Below are positions 24,345 to 33,052 of a DNA stretch of 64,000 nt, one piece after another. The stretch is from assembly GCA_046732895.1 (NCBI GenBank), contig JBKPNZ010000048.1, forward strand, positions 23,412-87,411. Direction: 5' to 3'. Position numbers and translations under genes: made by a program. The notes under the pieces were generated by a model. The model saw only the letters and a program-made list of their open reading frames with translations. It had not been told where the DNA came from and made no database searches. This DNA comes from JBKPNZ01 sp046732895. GTDB lineage: Bacteria; Actinomycetota; Thermoleophilia; Solirubrobacterales; 70-9. Numbering within the stretch: position 1 is the first letter of the stretch; every line of letters begins with the position of its first letter.

Positions 24345-25256
24345 ATGCCGTCACCGGTGAGCGCGAGAGCGTCTGCGCGCGCTGCCCTCCTGGGAAATCC
24401 GTCGGATCTCTACGACGGCTGCGTCATGGCCTTCACGTTCAGCGACTTCCAGGCCGAGGCGACGGTGGAGCGGGAAGCGCGAACGAGCCGGTCGGCAGAC
24501 CGGGTGGCCGCAGCGGCCCTCGCCACGCTGGCGGAGCACGTCGGCGATCCCGAGGTTGCCGACCTCGGGGTCTCCTGCACGACGACGATTCCACGCGAGG
24601 TGGGCCTCGGCGGCTCCAGTGCGCTCGCCGTGGCGACCTTGCGGGCGGCGGGTCGCGCCCTCGGACGCAGGCTGGAGCCCGGCGAGCTGGCCCAGATCGC
24701 GCTGCGGGCGGAGACCGAGCGTCTGGGGATCGCGGCCGGTCCCCAGGATCGCGTCGTCCAGGCCCTCGGGGGGTTGCTGCTGATGGACTTCGCCAACGGG
24801 CGGATCGAGCGGCTTGACCCCCGGCTCCTCCCACCGCTGGTGATCGCCTGGCGGCTGGCCTCTTCGGCGGATTCAGGCGGGACCCACGCGGGTGCGCGCG
24901 CCCGCTACGACCGAGGCGACCTCGCCATGCGCCGCGCGATGGAGGAGATCGCCGAGCTCGCAAGACAGGGCATGAAGGCCCTGCGCTCACGCGATCACGA
25001 GCGCTTCGGTGAGCTCATGCGGCGGAACCTCGAGTTGCGCGGCGAGGTCTATGACCTCGACTCCCGCCACCTTCGCATGGTCGAGATCGCGAGCGGTCAC
25101 GGCGTCGCCGCCAACTACACGGGCTCGGGCGGCGCGATCGTCGGTGTGGCACCGCCGGAAGGAGCGGACGAGCTGCGGGCCGCGCTCGAGCGGGAGGGAT
25201 GCCGTTTGATCTCCCCGGACATCGAGGGCTCGCCGTCGGGGCCGCCGCCCCTCTAG
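24345..25256 (+). CDS. GHMP-family sugar kinase (glucuronokinase-like)
   Basis: 303 residues. The three GHMP motifs are present: LLGNPSDLYDGCVMA near residue 15, the ATP loop VGLGGSSALAVATL, and the C-terminal NYTGSGGAIVGVA. The GNPSD start resembles glucuronokinases and related sugar-1-kinases rather than homoserine or mevalonate kinases. It would phosphorylate a sugar at C1 with ATP. It starts 3 bp after ppk and ends 9 bp before the FAD oxidoreductase, so it is probably cotranscribed with polyphosphate kinase. Substrate not determined. Confidence 0.8.
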   Translation: MPSPVSARASARAALLGNPSDLYDGCVMAFTFSDFQAEATVEREARTSRSADRVAAAALATLAEHVGDPEVADLGVSCTTTIPREVGLGGSSALAVATLRAAGRALGRRLEPGELAQIALRAETERLGIAAGPQDRVVQALGGLLLMDFANGRIERLDPRLLPPLVIAWRLASSADSGGTHAGARARYDRGDLAMRRAMEEIAELARQGMKALRSRDHERFGELMRRNLELRGEVYDLDSRHLRMVEIASGHGVAANYTGSGGAIVGVAPPEGADELRAALEREGCRLISPDIEGSPSGPPPL

Positions 25257-25265
25257 CCTGCGCGC

Positions 25266-26663
25266 ATGGCGGACAGGCAGGACGCACTCGGATGGTGGCT
25301 GGCCGAGGCCGGGCCGGTGACGCCAACCCCTGCGCTTGAGGGGGAGGTGCACGCCGACGTCGCCGTCGTCGGCGGTGGCTACACGGGGATGTGGGCGGCG
25401 TGGCACGCGAAGCAGCTCGAGCCCGAGGCCGAGGTCGTGCTCCTGGAGGCTGAGTGTTGCGGCCAAGGACCGAGCGGGCGCAACGCGGGCTTCGTCAACG
25501 AGATGTGGTTCCTGATGCCCGCCCTGCGGCGTCGGTTCGGGGATGCGGCGGCCCTGGCCGTCGGCCGGGCATCGCGCGATTCCGTCGAGGCAATCGGCCG
25601 ATGGTGCTCGGACCATGAGGTCGACGCATGGTTTCGGCAGGCGGGCTACCTCCAGACCTCGACTACCCCGCTCCATGACGGGGTCTGGGACGAGGCGGCG
25701 ACTGCCTGCCGCGAGCTGGGTGAGCCGGAGGCCTGCGTGCCGCTCTCAGCCGACGAGCTCCGCCGCCATATCCAGTCGCCGGTCATGCGCAGCGCCGCTT
25801 TTTACCCCGGCGCCGCCACCGTGAATCCGGCGCGCCTCGCCCTCGGCCTGCGCCGGCGCTTGCTCGATCATGGGGTCCGCATCTTCGAGCGCTCGCCGGT
25901 CCGCCGCCGCCGCGCTGCGGGGGAGCAGGTGAGGCTGGAGACGCCGCAGGGTGCGGTCATCGCCGGCTCCGTGACGCTCGCAGCGGGCTGGGCGCTCGCC
26001 GGGATGAGTCCGCTGAGGCACCGGCTCACGCTGACCTCGAGTCACATGGTGATCACCGAGCCCGTGCCCGACCTTCTCGAGGAGATCGGCTGGACCGGTG
26101 GCGAATGCGTCACGGACTCCCGCGCGATGCTCCACTACTTCCGGACCACGCCGGACGGCCGCATCGCCTTCGGCTGGGGAGGCGGCCACATCGTGCTCGG
26201 CGCTCGCCCCCGCGGCCGGGCCGAGGTCGATCCGGTGATCGCGGCCGAGGTGGAGCGCCACCTTCGGCGCTTCTTCCCGGGGCTAGAGGGCCGGCGCGTT
26301 GAGCACGCCTGGGGTGGTCCGATCGACGTCTCGCCCACGCACCTACCGGTCATCGCGTCAGCCGGCACGCGCGCCCATGCGGCCTTCGGCTACACGGGCA
26401 ACGGCGTGGGGCCGTCGCAGCTCTGTGGTCGCGTGCTGGCGTCGCTTGCCCTCGATCGCCGCGACGAGCCCACGCGCCTGGCGATCGTGGAGCCACCCCC
26501 CGCGCGCGTGCCTCCCGAGCCGTTTCGCTACGTCGGGGGAGAGGTCATCCGCGCCGCCCTGCTGCGCAAGGAGACGGCTGAAGAGCAGGGCCATCGTGCC
26601 GGCCCCCTCACCCGGTTCCTCGCTGGGATCCCGGAGCGAATCGGGATCCACGTCGGCCGCTGA
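25266..26663 (+). CDS. FAD-dependent oxidoreductase, DAO family
   Basis: 465 residues. The N-terminal dinucleotide fold DVAVVGGGYTGMWAAW binds FAD; GPSGRNAGFVNEMW follows as in glycine/sarcosine oxidase-like proteins, and the C-terminal FAD-contact stretch is AFGYTGNGVGPSQLCGRVLA. DAO-family enzymes oxidise secondary or primary amines of amino acids, or glycerol-3-phosphate. A substrate cannot be named. There is a short N-terminal extension (GWWLAEAG) typical of gamma-glutamylputrescine-oxidoreductase-like members. It is third in the putative ppk operon. Confidence 0.8.
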   Translation: MADRQDALGWWLAEAGPVTPTPALEGEVHADVAVVGGGYTGMWAAWHAKQLEPEAEVVLLEAECCGQGPSGRNAGFVNEMWFLMPALRRRFGDAAALAVGRASRDSVEAIGRWCSDHEVDAWFRQAGYLQTSTTPLHDGVWDEAATACRELGEPEACVPLSADELRRHIQSPVMRSAAFYPGAATVNPARLALGLRRRLLDHGVRIFERSPVRRRRAAGEQVRLETPQGAVIAGSVTLAAGWALAGMSPLRHRLTLTSSHMVITEPVPDLLEEIGWTGGECVTDSRAMLHYFRTTPDGRIAFGWGGGHIVLGARPRGRAEVDPVIAAEVERHLRRFFPGLEGRRVEHAWGGPIDVSPTHLPVIASAGTRAHAAFGYTGNGVGPSQLCGRVLASLALDRRDEPTRLAIVEPPPARVPPEPFRYVGGEVIRAALLRKETAEEQGHRAGPLTRFLAGIPERIGIHVGR

Positions 26664-26697
26664 GGAAGCGCCGGAGCGGGCCGTACGATCGAACCCC

Positions 26698-27771
26698 GTG
26701 GACCGGCGTCGCGTCATCGCGCATCTGGATATGGACGCGTTCTACGTTGCCGTCGAGCTTCTGCGGCGTCCCGAGTTGCGGGGCAAGCCGGTGATCGTGG
26801 CCGGTCATGGGCCGCGGGCCGTGGTGACGACCGCCTCCTACGAGGCCCGTAGGTTCGGCGTGGGCTCGGCAATGCCCGCCTCCCGTGCTCGGTCGCTCTG
26901 CCCAGACGGCGTCTACCTGCCCCCTGACTTCGCCGAGTACCGCGCCAAGTCGCGCGAGGTCATGGCGCTCGTGGGAGCGCTGCGCGTCCCGACCGAGCCC
27001 GTCTCGCTGGACGAGGTCTACCTCGACCTCTCCGGGAGCGCCTATCCGATCGACGGGATGAGCACGCTCGTGCGCAGGATCAAGGCGGATCTCGGCCTCG
27101 ACGCCTCCGTGGGGATCGGCCCGAACAAGCTCGTCGCCAAGGTCGCGTCCGATGCCGAGAAGCCGTGCGGGTTCGTTGTGCTGACCCGCGAGCAGGCCGC
27201 CGAGCGCTTCGCTCCGGCGAGCCCCCGCCTGATCCCCGGCATCGGACCGAAGACCGCGCAGCGCCTCGCCTCGATGGGCGTCGACACGATCGGCAGGCTG
27301 CAGCGATGCACCCTTCCGGGTCTGATCCAGCGCTTCGGCGAGCACCACGGCCGCGAGCTTCACGAACGCGCCCACTTTCGCTCCGATTCCGAGGTCGCGC
27401 GCCGAGTCGCGAAGTCGCGTTCGGTTGAGGCGACCTTCGACACGGACATCGCCGAGCTGGAACGCCTCGAGCAGATCCTTCGTCGCCAGGCACACGAGCT
27501 GGCCGAGGGGTTGGCCGCGAACGGCAACCGCGGCCGGACGATCGCGATCAAGGTTCGGCTTGACGACTTCTCGACGCTGACCCGCGCGCGGACCCTGCCC
27601 GAGGCGACCGCCGACGGCGACCTGATCGCCTCAGTCGCCGTGTCGCTGCTCCAGGCCAACCGGCCAGAGCGCCCCGTGCGGCTACTGGGAGTCCGGGTCG
27701 GCAGCTTCGAGGGCGAGGCGACTCCCGAAGCCCAGACCGCACTGACACTCCCGCCGGCCGAAGCGGCCTAA
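26698..27771 (+). CDS. dinB: DNA polymerase IV (Y-family)
   Basis: 357 residues from GTG 26698. The palm motifs are IAHLDMDAFYVAVE and PVSLDEVYLDLSG (catalytic Asp and Asp-Glu), the fingers ARRFGVGSAMPASRA, a helix-hairpin-helix LIPGIGPKTAQRLASMG, and the little-finger domain to the end. No beta-clamp motif QL[SD]LF is obvious at the C-terminus, which ends PPAEAA. It performs error-prone or translesion synthesis. The frame extends upstream to 26299 but only antisense-like. It lies 34 bp after the FAD oxidoreductase and is the last gene of the ppk run. Confidence 0.93.
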   Translation: MDRRRVIAHLDMDAFYVAVELLRRPELRGKPVIVAGHGPRAVVTTASYEARRFGVGSAMPASRARSLCPDGVYLPPDFAEYRAKSREVMALVGALRVPTEPVSLDEVYLDLSGSAYPIDGMSTLVRRIKADLGLDASVGIGPNKLVAKVASDAEKPCGFVVLTREQAAERFAPASPRLIPGIGPKTAQRLASMGVDTIGRLQRCTLPGLIQRFGEHHGRELHERAHFRSDSEVARRVAKSRSVEATFDTDIAELERLEQILRRQAHELAEGLAANGNRGRTIAIKVRLDDFSTLTRARTLPEATADGDLIASVAVSLLQANRPERPVRLLGVRVGSFEGEATPEAQTALTLPPAEAA

Positions 27772-27782
27772 CCCCGCCCCCA

Positions 27783-27834
27783 CGCCGAACGTGCGTTAGT
27801 GCCCCCTATACCCGGTCCTTTCGCACGTTCGGCG
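27783..27834. repeat. long inverted repeat after dinB (terminator or dispersed element)
   Basis: CGCCGAACGTGCG and CGCACGTTCGGCG are perfect 13-bp arms around a 26-nt loop that contains ATACCC (GGGTAT on the minus strand). It fills nearly the whole gap between the convergent dinB and esterase genes. It could be a bidirectional terminator or a copy of a dispersed palindromic repeat. Confidence 0.5.
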
Positions 27835-27847
27835 ATGGGTGGCGCTG

Positions 27848-28906
27848 CTAGGTGCTCAGGGATTCGAGGAGGCCTCGGATCGCCCCCGGGTAGCGGTAAC
27901 TGATCCCGCCGTGCTTGCCGTCGAAGAGCTCGAGCTTGTGCTCGACGCCGAGCTTTTCGAGCTCGCGTGAGACGGCCTGGGCGCCAAGGTCGAGGTACCA
28001 CTCGTCGCTGCGGCCGGCGTCGAGATAGACGTGGCGCATCGAGCGCATCTCCTCCGCGTGGCCGGGGACCATCCGCACCGGGTCCAGCTCGAGCCAGCGC
28101 CCCCATACGTCATCCACGAGCCGTCCCGTCTCGACCTCGAAGGGCAAAAGCGGCTTTCCCGGCCGCTCCGGGTCGGGGGTGTAGGCGACGGCGCAGCCAT
28201 AGGTCATGAGCGGCTCGCCCCACTTGTTCATGTCGAAGTGGTCGGCCTCGGCGATGCGCTCCAGGAAGACGTCATACGACGAGTCGAAGTCGTCACGCAG
28301 CCGCCGGGCACCCTCGCGAAACCCCGGGACCATCGAGACCTCGAACAGCGAGTCACCGGAATGGGAGGCAAGGCCGCCGAAGACGTCTGGGCGCATCATC
28401 GGGACGACCATCGCGCCATACCCTCCCGACGACTTCCCGGTGATCCCGCGATGGTCGCGATCGGCCGCCGTCGGGTAGCGCTCATCGATGAATGGCACCA
28501 CCTCGTCGCAGAGATAGGACTGGTACTGACCGGTGCCAATCGAGTCGAGGAACTGCGACCCACCATAGGAGGTCCAGCAGTCCACGAAGACCACGATTCC
28601 GTCCGGGCATTCGCCGGCGGCGAACATGGCATCGATACGCTCGAGCACGGCGGGCTCGTAGGCCTCGCGTCGCCACCACCCGTCGAGCTGCCCGAAGTAG
28701 CCCTGGATCACGTAGACGCTCGGCAGCGGCTTCGGGTGGTCCGGCTCCACGCCGGGCGGGCGATAGACGTAGAGCGGCCGCCGGGCCGGATCGCCGAGGG
28801 GATTCGACGCCAGGAGCTCGGACTCGACGACGAGCGAGTCGAGCGTCCCGGCCAAGGGCCGCTCCCAGGGCGGGCCCGCGGGCCCCTCGACCTCGGTTAG
28901 CGCCAC
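27848..28906 (-). CDS. esterase of the EstD/enterochelin-esterase (PF00756-like) alpha/beta-hydrolase family
   Basis: 352 residues from GTG 28906. The nucleophile elbow is GITGKSSGGYGAMV, and the catalytic His is likely in DGKHGGISYRYPGAI. The opening GTLDSLVVESELLASNPLGDPARRPLYVYRPPGVE matches a short N-terminal Ig-like strand followed by the hydrolase, as in IroE/EstD-type esterases. No signal peptide. Its start lies inside the end of the mmsA-like gene (10-bp overlap), so it is the third gene of a minus-strand operon with two aldehyde dehydrogenases. The substrate is unknown; an ester or thioester of the aldehyde pathway is possible. Confidence 0.75.
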   Translation of the reverse strand: MALTEVEGPAGPPWERPLAGTLDSLVVESELLASNPLGDPARRPLYVYRPPGVEPDHPKPLPSVYVIQGYFGQLDGWWRREAYEPAVLERIDAMFAAGECPDGIVVFVDCWTSYGGSQFLDSIGTGQYQSYLCDEVVPFIDERYPTAADRDHRGITGKSSGGYGAMVVPMMRPDVFGGLASHSGDSLFEVSMVPGFREGARRLRDDFDSSYDVFLERIAEADHFDMNKWGEPLMTYGCAVAYTPDPERPGKPLLPFEVETGRLVDDVWGRWLELDPVRMVPGHAEEMRSMRHVYLDAGRSDEWYLDLGAQAVSRELEKLGVEHKLELFDGKHGGISYRYPGAIRGLLESLST

Positions 28907-30375
28907 CGCGAGGTCACGACCTTCTTGCGGGTGTAGAACTCCACCGCGTCGCGACCGTTGGAGTGGAGGTCGCCGTCGATCGAGTCCTTCCAGCCCGAGA
29001 ACGGGAACCAGGCCACCGGCGCCGCCACTCCCACGTTCACGCCCAGCATCCCGGCCTCGACCCCGTAGCGATAGGTGCGTGCGGCCCCGCCCGACTGCGT
29101 GAAGATCGAGCCGGCGTTGCCGTAGCGCGAGCCGTTCACGAACTCGAGCGCGTCGTCCAGATCGTCGGCGCGGACGACTGTGAGCAGTGGCCCGAAGAGC
29201 TCTTCGCGCGCGATCTGCGACTCGCGATCGGCCGTCTCGACGATGCTCGGCGCGATCATCGTCCGGGCAGGCCCGGGCTCGGCCTCGCGCCCGTCGAGCA
29301 CGACCTCGTCGCCGGCCTCGGCCGCCGCGTCGATCGCATCGGCGATGCGGGTGCGGGCCTCCGGCGCGACCACGGGGCAGACGTCGGTTGCCTCGTCGGC
29401 GCCGCCGCCGACGCGCAGCTCGCGGGCGGCCGCGGCAAGCGCATCGCGTACCTCGTCCTGGCGCTCGCGCGGCCCGACCAGAACGGCCACGGATCCCGCC
29501 AGGCAACGCTGCCCTGCGGCGCCGAACGCCGAGCTCATGATCGCTGGCACCGTGGTGCCCAGATCGGCATCGGGCATGACGACGAGCGAGTTCTTCGCGC
29601 CGCCGAGGGCCTGGAACCGCTTACCCGTCGCGGTGGACCGATCGGCCACGTGGCGCGCGGTCGATGCCTGGCCGACGAAGGAGATCGCATCGACGTCCGG
29701 ATGCTCCAACAGGCCGTTCACGGCGTCGCGGCCACCGTGAACCAGATTGCAGACGCCCGGCGGGATCTGCTCGATGGCCTCGATGAGCTCGAAGATGAGC
29801 TCAGACGGACGTGGATCGCGCTCGGAGGGCTTCAGGATGAACGTGTTCCCGCAGGCGATCGCAAACGGCAGGAACCAGAGCGGGATCATCGCGGGGAAGT
29901 TGAACGGGGTGATCGCGGAGACGACGCCCACAGGCTGGCGCACGAGCTCCACGTCCACACCGGAGGCCACGCCCTCGAGGTTCTCGCCCTTCAGCAGATG
30001 GGGAATGGCCGTGGCGGCTTCGGTCGACTCGATCCCCCGCAACACCTCGCCGCGGGCGTCGTCGATCGTCTTGCCCATGTCGGCCGTGACCAGCTGCGCA
30101 ATGTCCTCGCGCCGTTCCCACAACGCCTCGCGCAGCGCCATCACCGCGCGCGCCCGTCGTTGGGGGGCGATGCCGCGCCACGCCGGTTGCGCCTCGCGCG
30201 CGGCGGCAACCGCGGCGTCCACGTCGGCGGGGCCGGAGAGCGGCACCAGGGCGTGCACGTCCCCGGTGGCGGGATCAATGTCCTCGAGTGTCTCGGTCGT
30301 CGTTGCGTCGACCCACTTGCCGCCCGCGTAGTTGGCGAGCGTTCGGGTGGTGGTCTGGGGTTCGGTCAGCGTCAT
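28897..30375 (-). CDS. mmsA: CoA-acylating methylmalonate-semialdehyde dehydrogenase
   Basis: 492 residues. MMSDH-specific stretches are TPFNFPAMIPLWFLPFAIACGN and the catalytic Cys in FGAAGQRCLAGSVAVLVG. The N-terminal YAGGKWVDATTTETLEDIDPATG is as in the family. It oxidises methylmalonate (or malonate) semialdehyde to propionyl- (or acetyl-) CoA, in valine, beta-alanine or inositol breakdown. ATG 30375 overlaps the TGA of the upstream aldehyde dehydrogenase (ATGA), so the two are coupled. No other valine or inositol genes are seen here, so the pathway stays open. Confidence 0.88.
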   Translation of the reverse strand: MTLTEPQTTTRTLANYAGGKWVDATTTETLEDIDPATGDVHALVPLSGPADVDAAVAAAREAQPAWRGIAPQRRARAVMALREALWERREDIAQLVTADMGKTIDDARGEVLRGIESTEAATAIPHLLKGENLEGVASGVDVELVRQPVGVVSAITPFNFPAMIPLWFLPFAIACGNTFILKPSERDPRPSELIFELIEAIEQIPPGVCNLVHGGRDAVNGLLEHPDVDAISFVGQASTARHVADRSTATGKRFQALGGAKNSLVVMPDADLGTTVPAIMSSAFGAAGQRCLAGSVAVLVGPRERQDEVRDALAAAARELRVGGGADEATDVCPVVAPEARTRIADAIDAAAEAGDEVVLDGREAEPGPARTMIAPSIVETADRESQIAREELFGPLLTVVRADDLDDALEFVNGSRYGNAGSIFTQSGGAARTYRYGVEAGMLGVNVGVAAPVAWFPFSGWKDSIDGDLHSNGRDAVEFYTRKKVVTSRWR

Positions 30376-31886
30376 GCTCCTGCTCCGTCGTGGGGTTTTC
30401 CCTCGCCCTTGGCGTACTCGGAGTATGGATACCACCACTCCTTCGGGGCGATCTCGGTCTCAATGTGAACGTGCTTGGTCTCCTGGAACGCCTCGAGGCC
30501 CTCGCGGCCCAGCTCACGGCCGAGCCCCGACTGCCTGAACCCGCCGAACGGGCCGGCGTCGTTGTCGGTGAGCGGGTCGTTGAACCAGACCGTGCCCGCC
30601 TTGATCTCGCGCATGCAGCGCACGACTGTCTTCAGGTCAGAGGTGTAGATGTTGGCGCCGAGCCCGAAGCGGGTCGAATTCGCGAGCTCGATCGCCTCGT
30701 CGAGCGAGGTGACGCGCACGATCGGGGCCACGGGGCCGAAGGTCTCCTCGCTCAGAAGCGCGGTCTCGTTGGGGGCGCCCGTCACGACGGCGGGCGTGAA
30801 GAAGTGCCCTCGATCGTGGCCCCCGTTGCTGCCCCCGATGACGACGTCGGCCCCGGCGGCCACGGCGGCATCGAGCTGGTCGACGACCTTCTTGCGCTGG
30901 CTGGCAGAAACCATCGGGCCCACATCCGTCTGCGGCTGCATGGGATCGCCGACGACGAGGCTGCGAGTGGTGTCGAGGAATGCCTGGAGGTAGTCGTCAT
31001 ACACGTCGTCGAGCACGTAGAAGCGCTCGGCCGAGGTGCAGACCTGCCCGGCGTTCAGGAAGGCGGCCCAGGCGCCGCCGCGCGCCGCCACCTCGACCTT
31101 CTGGGCGACGTCCGAGCAGACGATGAACGGGTCCTTGCCACCCATCTCGAGGTTGATCCGGGCGACGCGTTCGGCGCACTTCGCCGCGATGCGCTTTCCG
31201 GTCTCGACCGAGCCGGTGAACGCCACGCATTCGATCCGCTCGTCGGCCACGATCGCCGCCCCCACGTCACCGGCGCCGGCCACGACATTCACCACGCCCC
31301 GAGGCAGGTGATCGACACATGGCGCAAGCGCCAGGGTCGAGAGCGGCGTCAGCTCCGACGGCTTGCAGACCGTCGCGTTGCCGGCGGCGAGCGCCGGCGC
31401 GAGCTTCCAGGCGAGCAAGAGCAGCGGGTAGTTCCAGGGAACGATGCAGGCGACCGGGCCGACGGGTTCCTTGACGACGAGCGCGAGTTGCGTCGCCTCA
31501 ATCGACGGGATCACGCGGCCGGCTGAGTCCCGCCCGATCTCGGCGTAATAGTCGAAGGCCGCGGCCGTCCAACCGATCTCGTCGCGATTCTCGACCAACG
31601 GCTTGCCGCCCTCGAGCGTCATCAGCTCGGCGAGCTCGTCCGTGCGCGCGCGAAGCCGTGTGGCGACCTCGTGCAGCATCTCGCCGCGTTCCACCGCCGG
31701 CGTTCGCTCCCAGACCTCCTGCGCCTCGGCCGCAGCCGCGACGGCGGCATCGACCTGCGCGCCGGACGGCCCGAAGACCCGAGCGATCGTCTCCTCCGTG
31801 GACGGGTTCTCGATCGCGAGCTCATCGCCCTCCCCGGCGATTCGCTCTCCCGCGATCAGCAGCCTGGTTTCGATCTCCTCCACCAC
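30372..31886 (-). CDS. NAD(P)-dependent aldehyde dehydrogenase (betaine-aldehyde-dehydrogenase-like)
   Basis: 504 residues. Cofactor and catalytic motifs: VPWNYPLLLLAWKLAPALAAGN, FTGSVETGKRIAAK, LEMGGKDPFIV (general base Glu), and the nucleophile Cys in NAGQVCTSAERFYV. The chain continues to a C-terminal region rich in Trp/Tyr (KEWWYPYSEYAKGEGKPHD). It starts with tandem GTG codons; a TAGCAT-like -10 lies just upstream. First gene of the aldh-mmsA-esterase operon. The exact aldehyde is not known; aminoaldehydes or glycine betaine aldehyde are typical. Confidence 0.85.
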   Translation of the reverse strand: MVEEIETRLLIAGERIAGEGDELAIENPSTEETIARVFGPSGAQVDAAVAAAAEAQEVWERTPAVERGEMLHEVATRLRARTDELAELMTLEGGKPLVENRDEIGWTAAAFDYYAEIGRDSAGRVIPSIEATQLALVVKEPVGPVACIVPWNYPLLLLAWKLAPALAAGNATVCKPSELTPLSTLALAPCVDHLPRGVVNVVAGAGDVGAAIVADERIECVAFTGSVETGKRIAAKCAERVARINLEMGGKDPFIVCSDVAQKVEVAARGGAWAAFLNAGQVCTSAERFYVLDDVYDDYLQAFLDTTRSLVVGDPMQPQTDVGPMVSASQRKKVVDQLDAAVAAGADVVIGGSNGGHDRGHFFTPAVVTGAPNETALLSEETFGPVAPIVRVTSLDEAIELANSTRFGLGANIYTSDLKTVVRCMREIKAGTVWFNDPLTDNDAGPFGGFRQSGLGRELGREGLEAFQETKHVHIETEIAPKEWWYPYSEYAKGEGKPHDGAGA

Positions 31887-31939
31887 CGTCGATGCTAGAT
31901 GAGCCCGTCGAGTGTCGCGGCGTGGCAGACTCCCGCCCG

Positions 31940-32350
31940 ATGAGCGACGAGTGGCGAGTAGAGATCGAGTTGAGCGAGGAGGGGCACGGCTTGACGCTGG
32001 GCGAGCGCCTGCGCTCGTCCGACCTCGACGACGCGGCGAAGGAGCGACTCGGCGGCCGGGTGATCGTCACGCGGGAGGGCTCGCGGATGTTCATCTACAC
32101 GGGTTCCGAGGGAGCGGCGCGGGAGGCCGAGCGGGTCGTGGCCGACCTCACCGCGGCAGAGGGGTTCGAGGCGCGGACTCAGGTGACGCACTGGGACCCC
32201 GGGGACCACGAGTGGGAGGACATCCTCGGCCACGCGGTCGAGCACGAGCGCTCGGCCGGACCCGAGGACGATCCAGACGTCCTCCCACATCCTGCGTTCG
32301 TCTTCCTCGGCGCCCACAAGCCAGAGTTCCTGCGCGACCTCGGACTCTGA
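31940..32350 (+). CDS. conserved-looking protein of unknown function
   Basis: 136 residues, cytosolic, acidic, with no membrane segment. The first half (WRVEIELSEEGHGLTLGERLRS ... LGGRVIVTREGSRMFIYTGSEGAAREAERVVADL) looks like an alpha/beta ferredoxin-like fold with alternating strands and helices. The second half (VTHWDPGDHEWEDILGHAVEHE) is Trp/His/Asp-rich and could bind metal. I do not recognise a family. ATG 31940 is preferred over upstream starts, which would overlap the divergent dehydrogenase promoter. It stands alone between that operon and DUF892. Confidence 0.55.
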   Translation: MSDEWRVEIELSEEGHGLTLGERLRSSDLDDAAKERLGGRVIVTREGSRMFIYTGSEGAAREAERVVADLTAAEGFEARTQVTHWDPGDHEWEDILGHAVEHERSAGPEDDPDVLPHPAFVFLGAHKPEFLRDLGL

Positions 32351-32364
32351 GCACCGGGTAGCTC

Positions 32365-32389
32365 GTTTCCGCTCCCTGCCACTGGGTAG
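32365..32389 (+). promoter_or_regulatory. SigB/SigF-type promoter upstream of DUF892 gene
   Basis: GTTT (32365-32368), a 15-bp spacer, then GGGTAG (32384-32389). The DUF892 ATG is 37 bp downstream. This matches the actinobacterial and Bacillus general-stress consensus GTTT-N14-16-GGGTA. Confidence 0.6.
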
Positions 32390-32425
32390 GGCGAGGGGTT
32401 CACGCGCTAACGAGGAGATGAACCC

Positions 32426-33052
32426 ATGCCCGAAACGCCCACGCGCGACGCCAAGCTCATCCAGTACCTGAGCGAGGCGCATCGCAAGGAGAAGGAGCTG
32501 GAGCAATCGCTCGAGTTGCACATCGGGATGACCGAGCTCGCTTCGCAGCGCACCTACAGGAAGCGCCTCAGAGGGCACCTGACCGAGACCAAGCGACATG
32601 CGCGCGCGCTCGAACGCCGCATCAAGCAGCTTGGCGGCGACAAGGGAGTGCTCGACGATGCCCTCACGGCCGCGAGCAAGGCCGCGGGCCGCGGGATGGC
32701 CGCGGTCAAGGGGCAGACTCATCTGGTGCGCGGGACCGGCGAGGAGGAGAAGCTCCTCAAGAACGCCAAGACCGAGTACTTCTCAGAGCACGAGGAGATC
32801 GCCACGTACGCCGCGCTCGAGACGCTCGCCGAGTCCGCCGGAGACTCCGACACTGCGAAGCTGGCGCGACAGATCCGCCGCGAGGAGGAGCGAATGGCTC
32901 GTTATCTCGAGGGCCTGATCCCGCGGCTCAGCAAGGCGGTCGCCCGGGCCGAGATTCCAAGCGCGGAGCGCAATGGCCGACGCCGCCAGTCGCGCCGGCG
33001 CGGCTCATCGAGAGCTCGTACGTCGCCGAAGCGGACGCGCACGCGCTCCTAG
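32426..33052 (+). CDS. DUF892 (YciE/YciF-type) ferritin-like stress protein
   Basis: 208 residues. A four-helix DUF892 core (about residues 8-175) carries the carboxylate/His pattern of ferritin-like folds: EAHRKEKELEQ, TETKRHARALER, SEHEEIATYAALE and RREEERMARYLE. A strongly basic Arg/Ser tail follows (residues ~178-208), which could bind DNA. YciE/YciF relatives are induced by stress. RBS is GAGGAG before ATG 32426. The stress-type promoter upstream fits. It converges on the DUF72 gene with a 4-bp overlap. Confidence 0.82.
   Translation: MPETPTRDAKLIQYLSEAHRKEKELEQSLELHIGMTELASQRTYRKRLRGHLTETKRHARALERRIKQLGGDKGVLDDALTAASKAAGRGMAAVKGQTHLVRGTGEEEKLLKNAKTEYFSEHEEIATYAALETLAESAGDSDTAKLARQIRREEERMARYLEGLIPRLSKAVARAEIPSAERNGRRRQSRRRGSSRARTSPKRTRTRS

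Noticed and set aside
28492..30468. A 658-codon plus-strand open frame opposite mmsA and the esterase
   Set aside because: Arg/Ala/His-rich antisense frame without motifs; the minus-strand dehydrogenase and esterase are unambiguous.
32351..32364. A second GGGTAG just upstream of the DUF892 promoter (near 32355)
   Set aside because: There is no GTTT-like box at the right distance, and a better-matched promoter lies 30 bp downstream.
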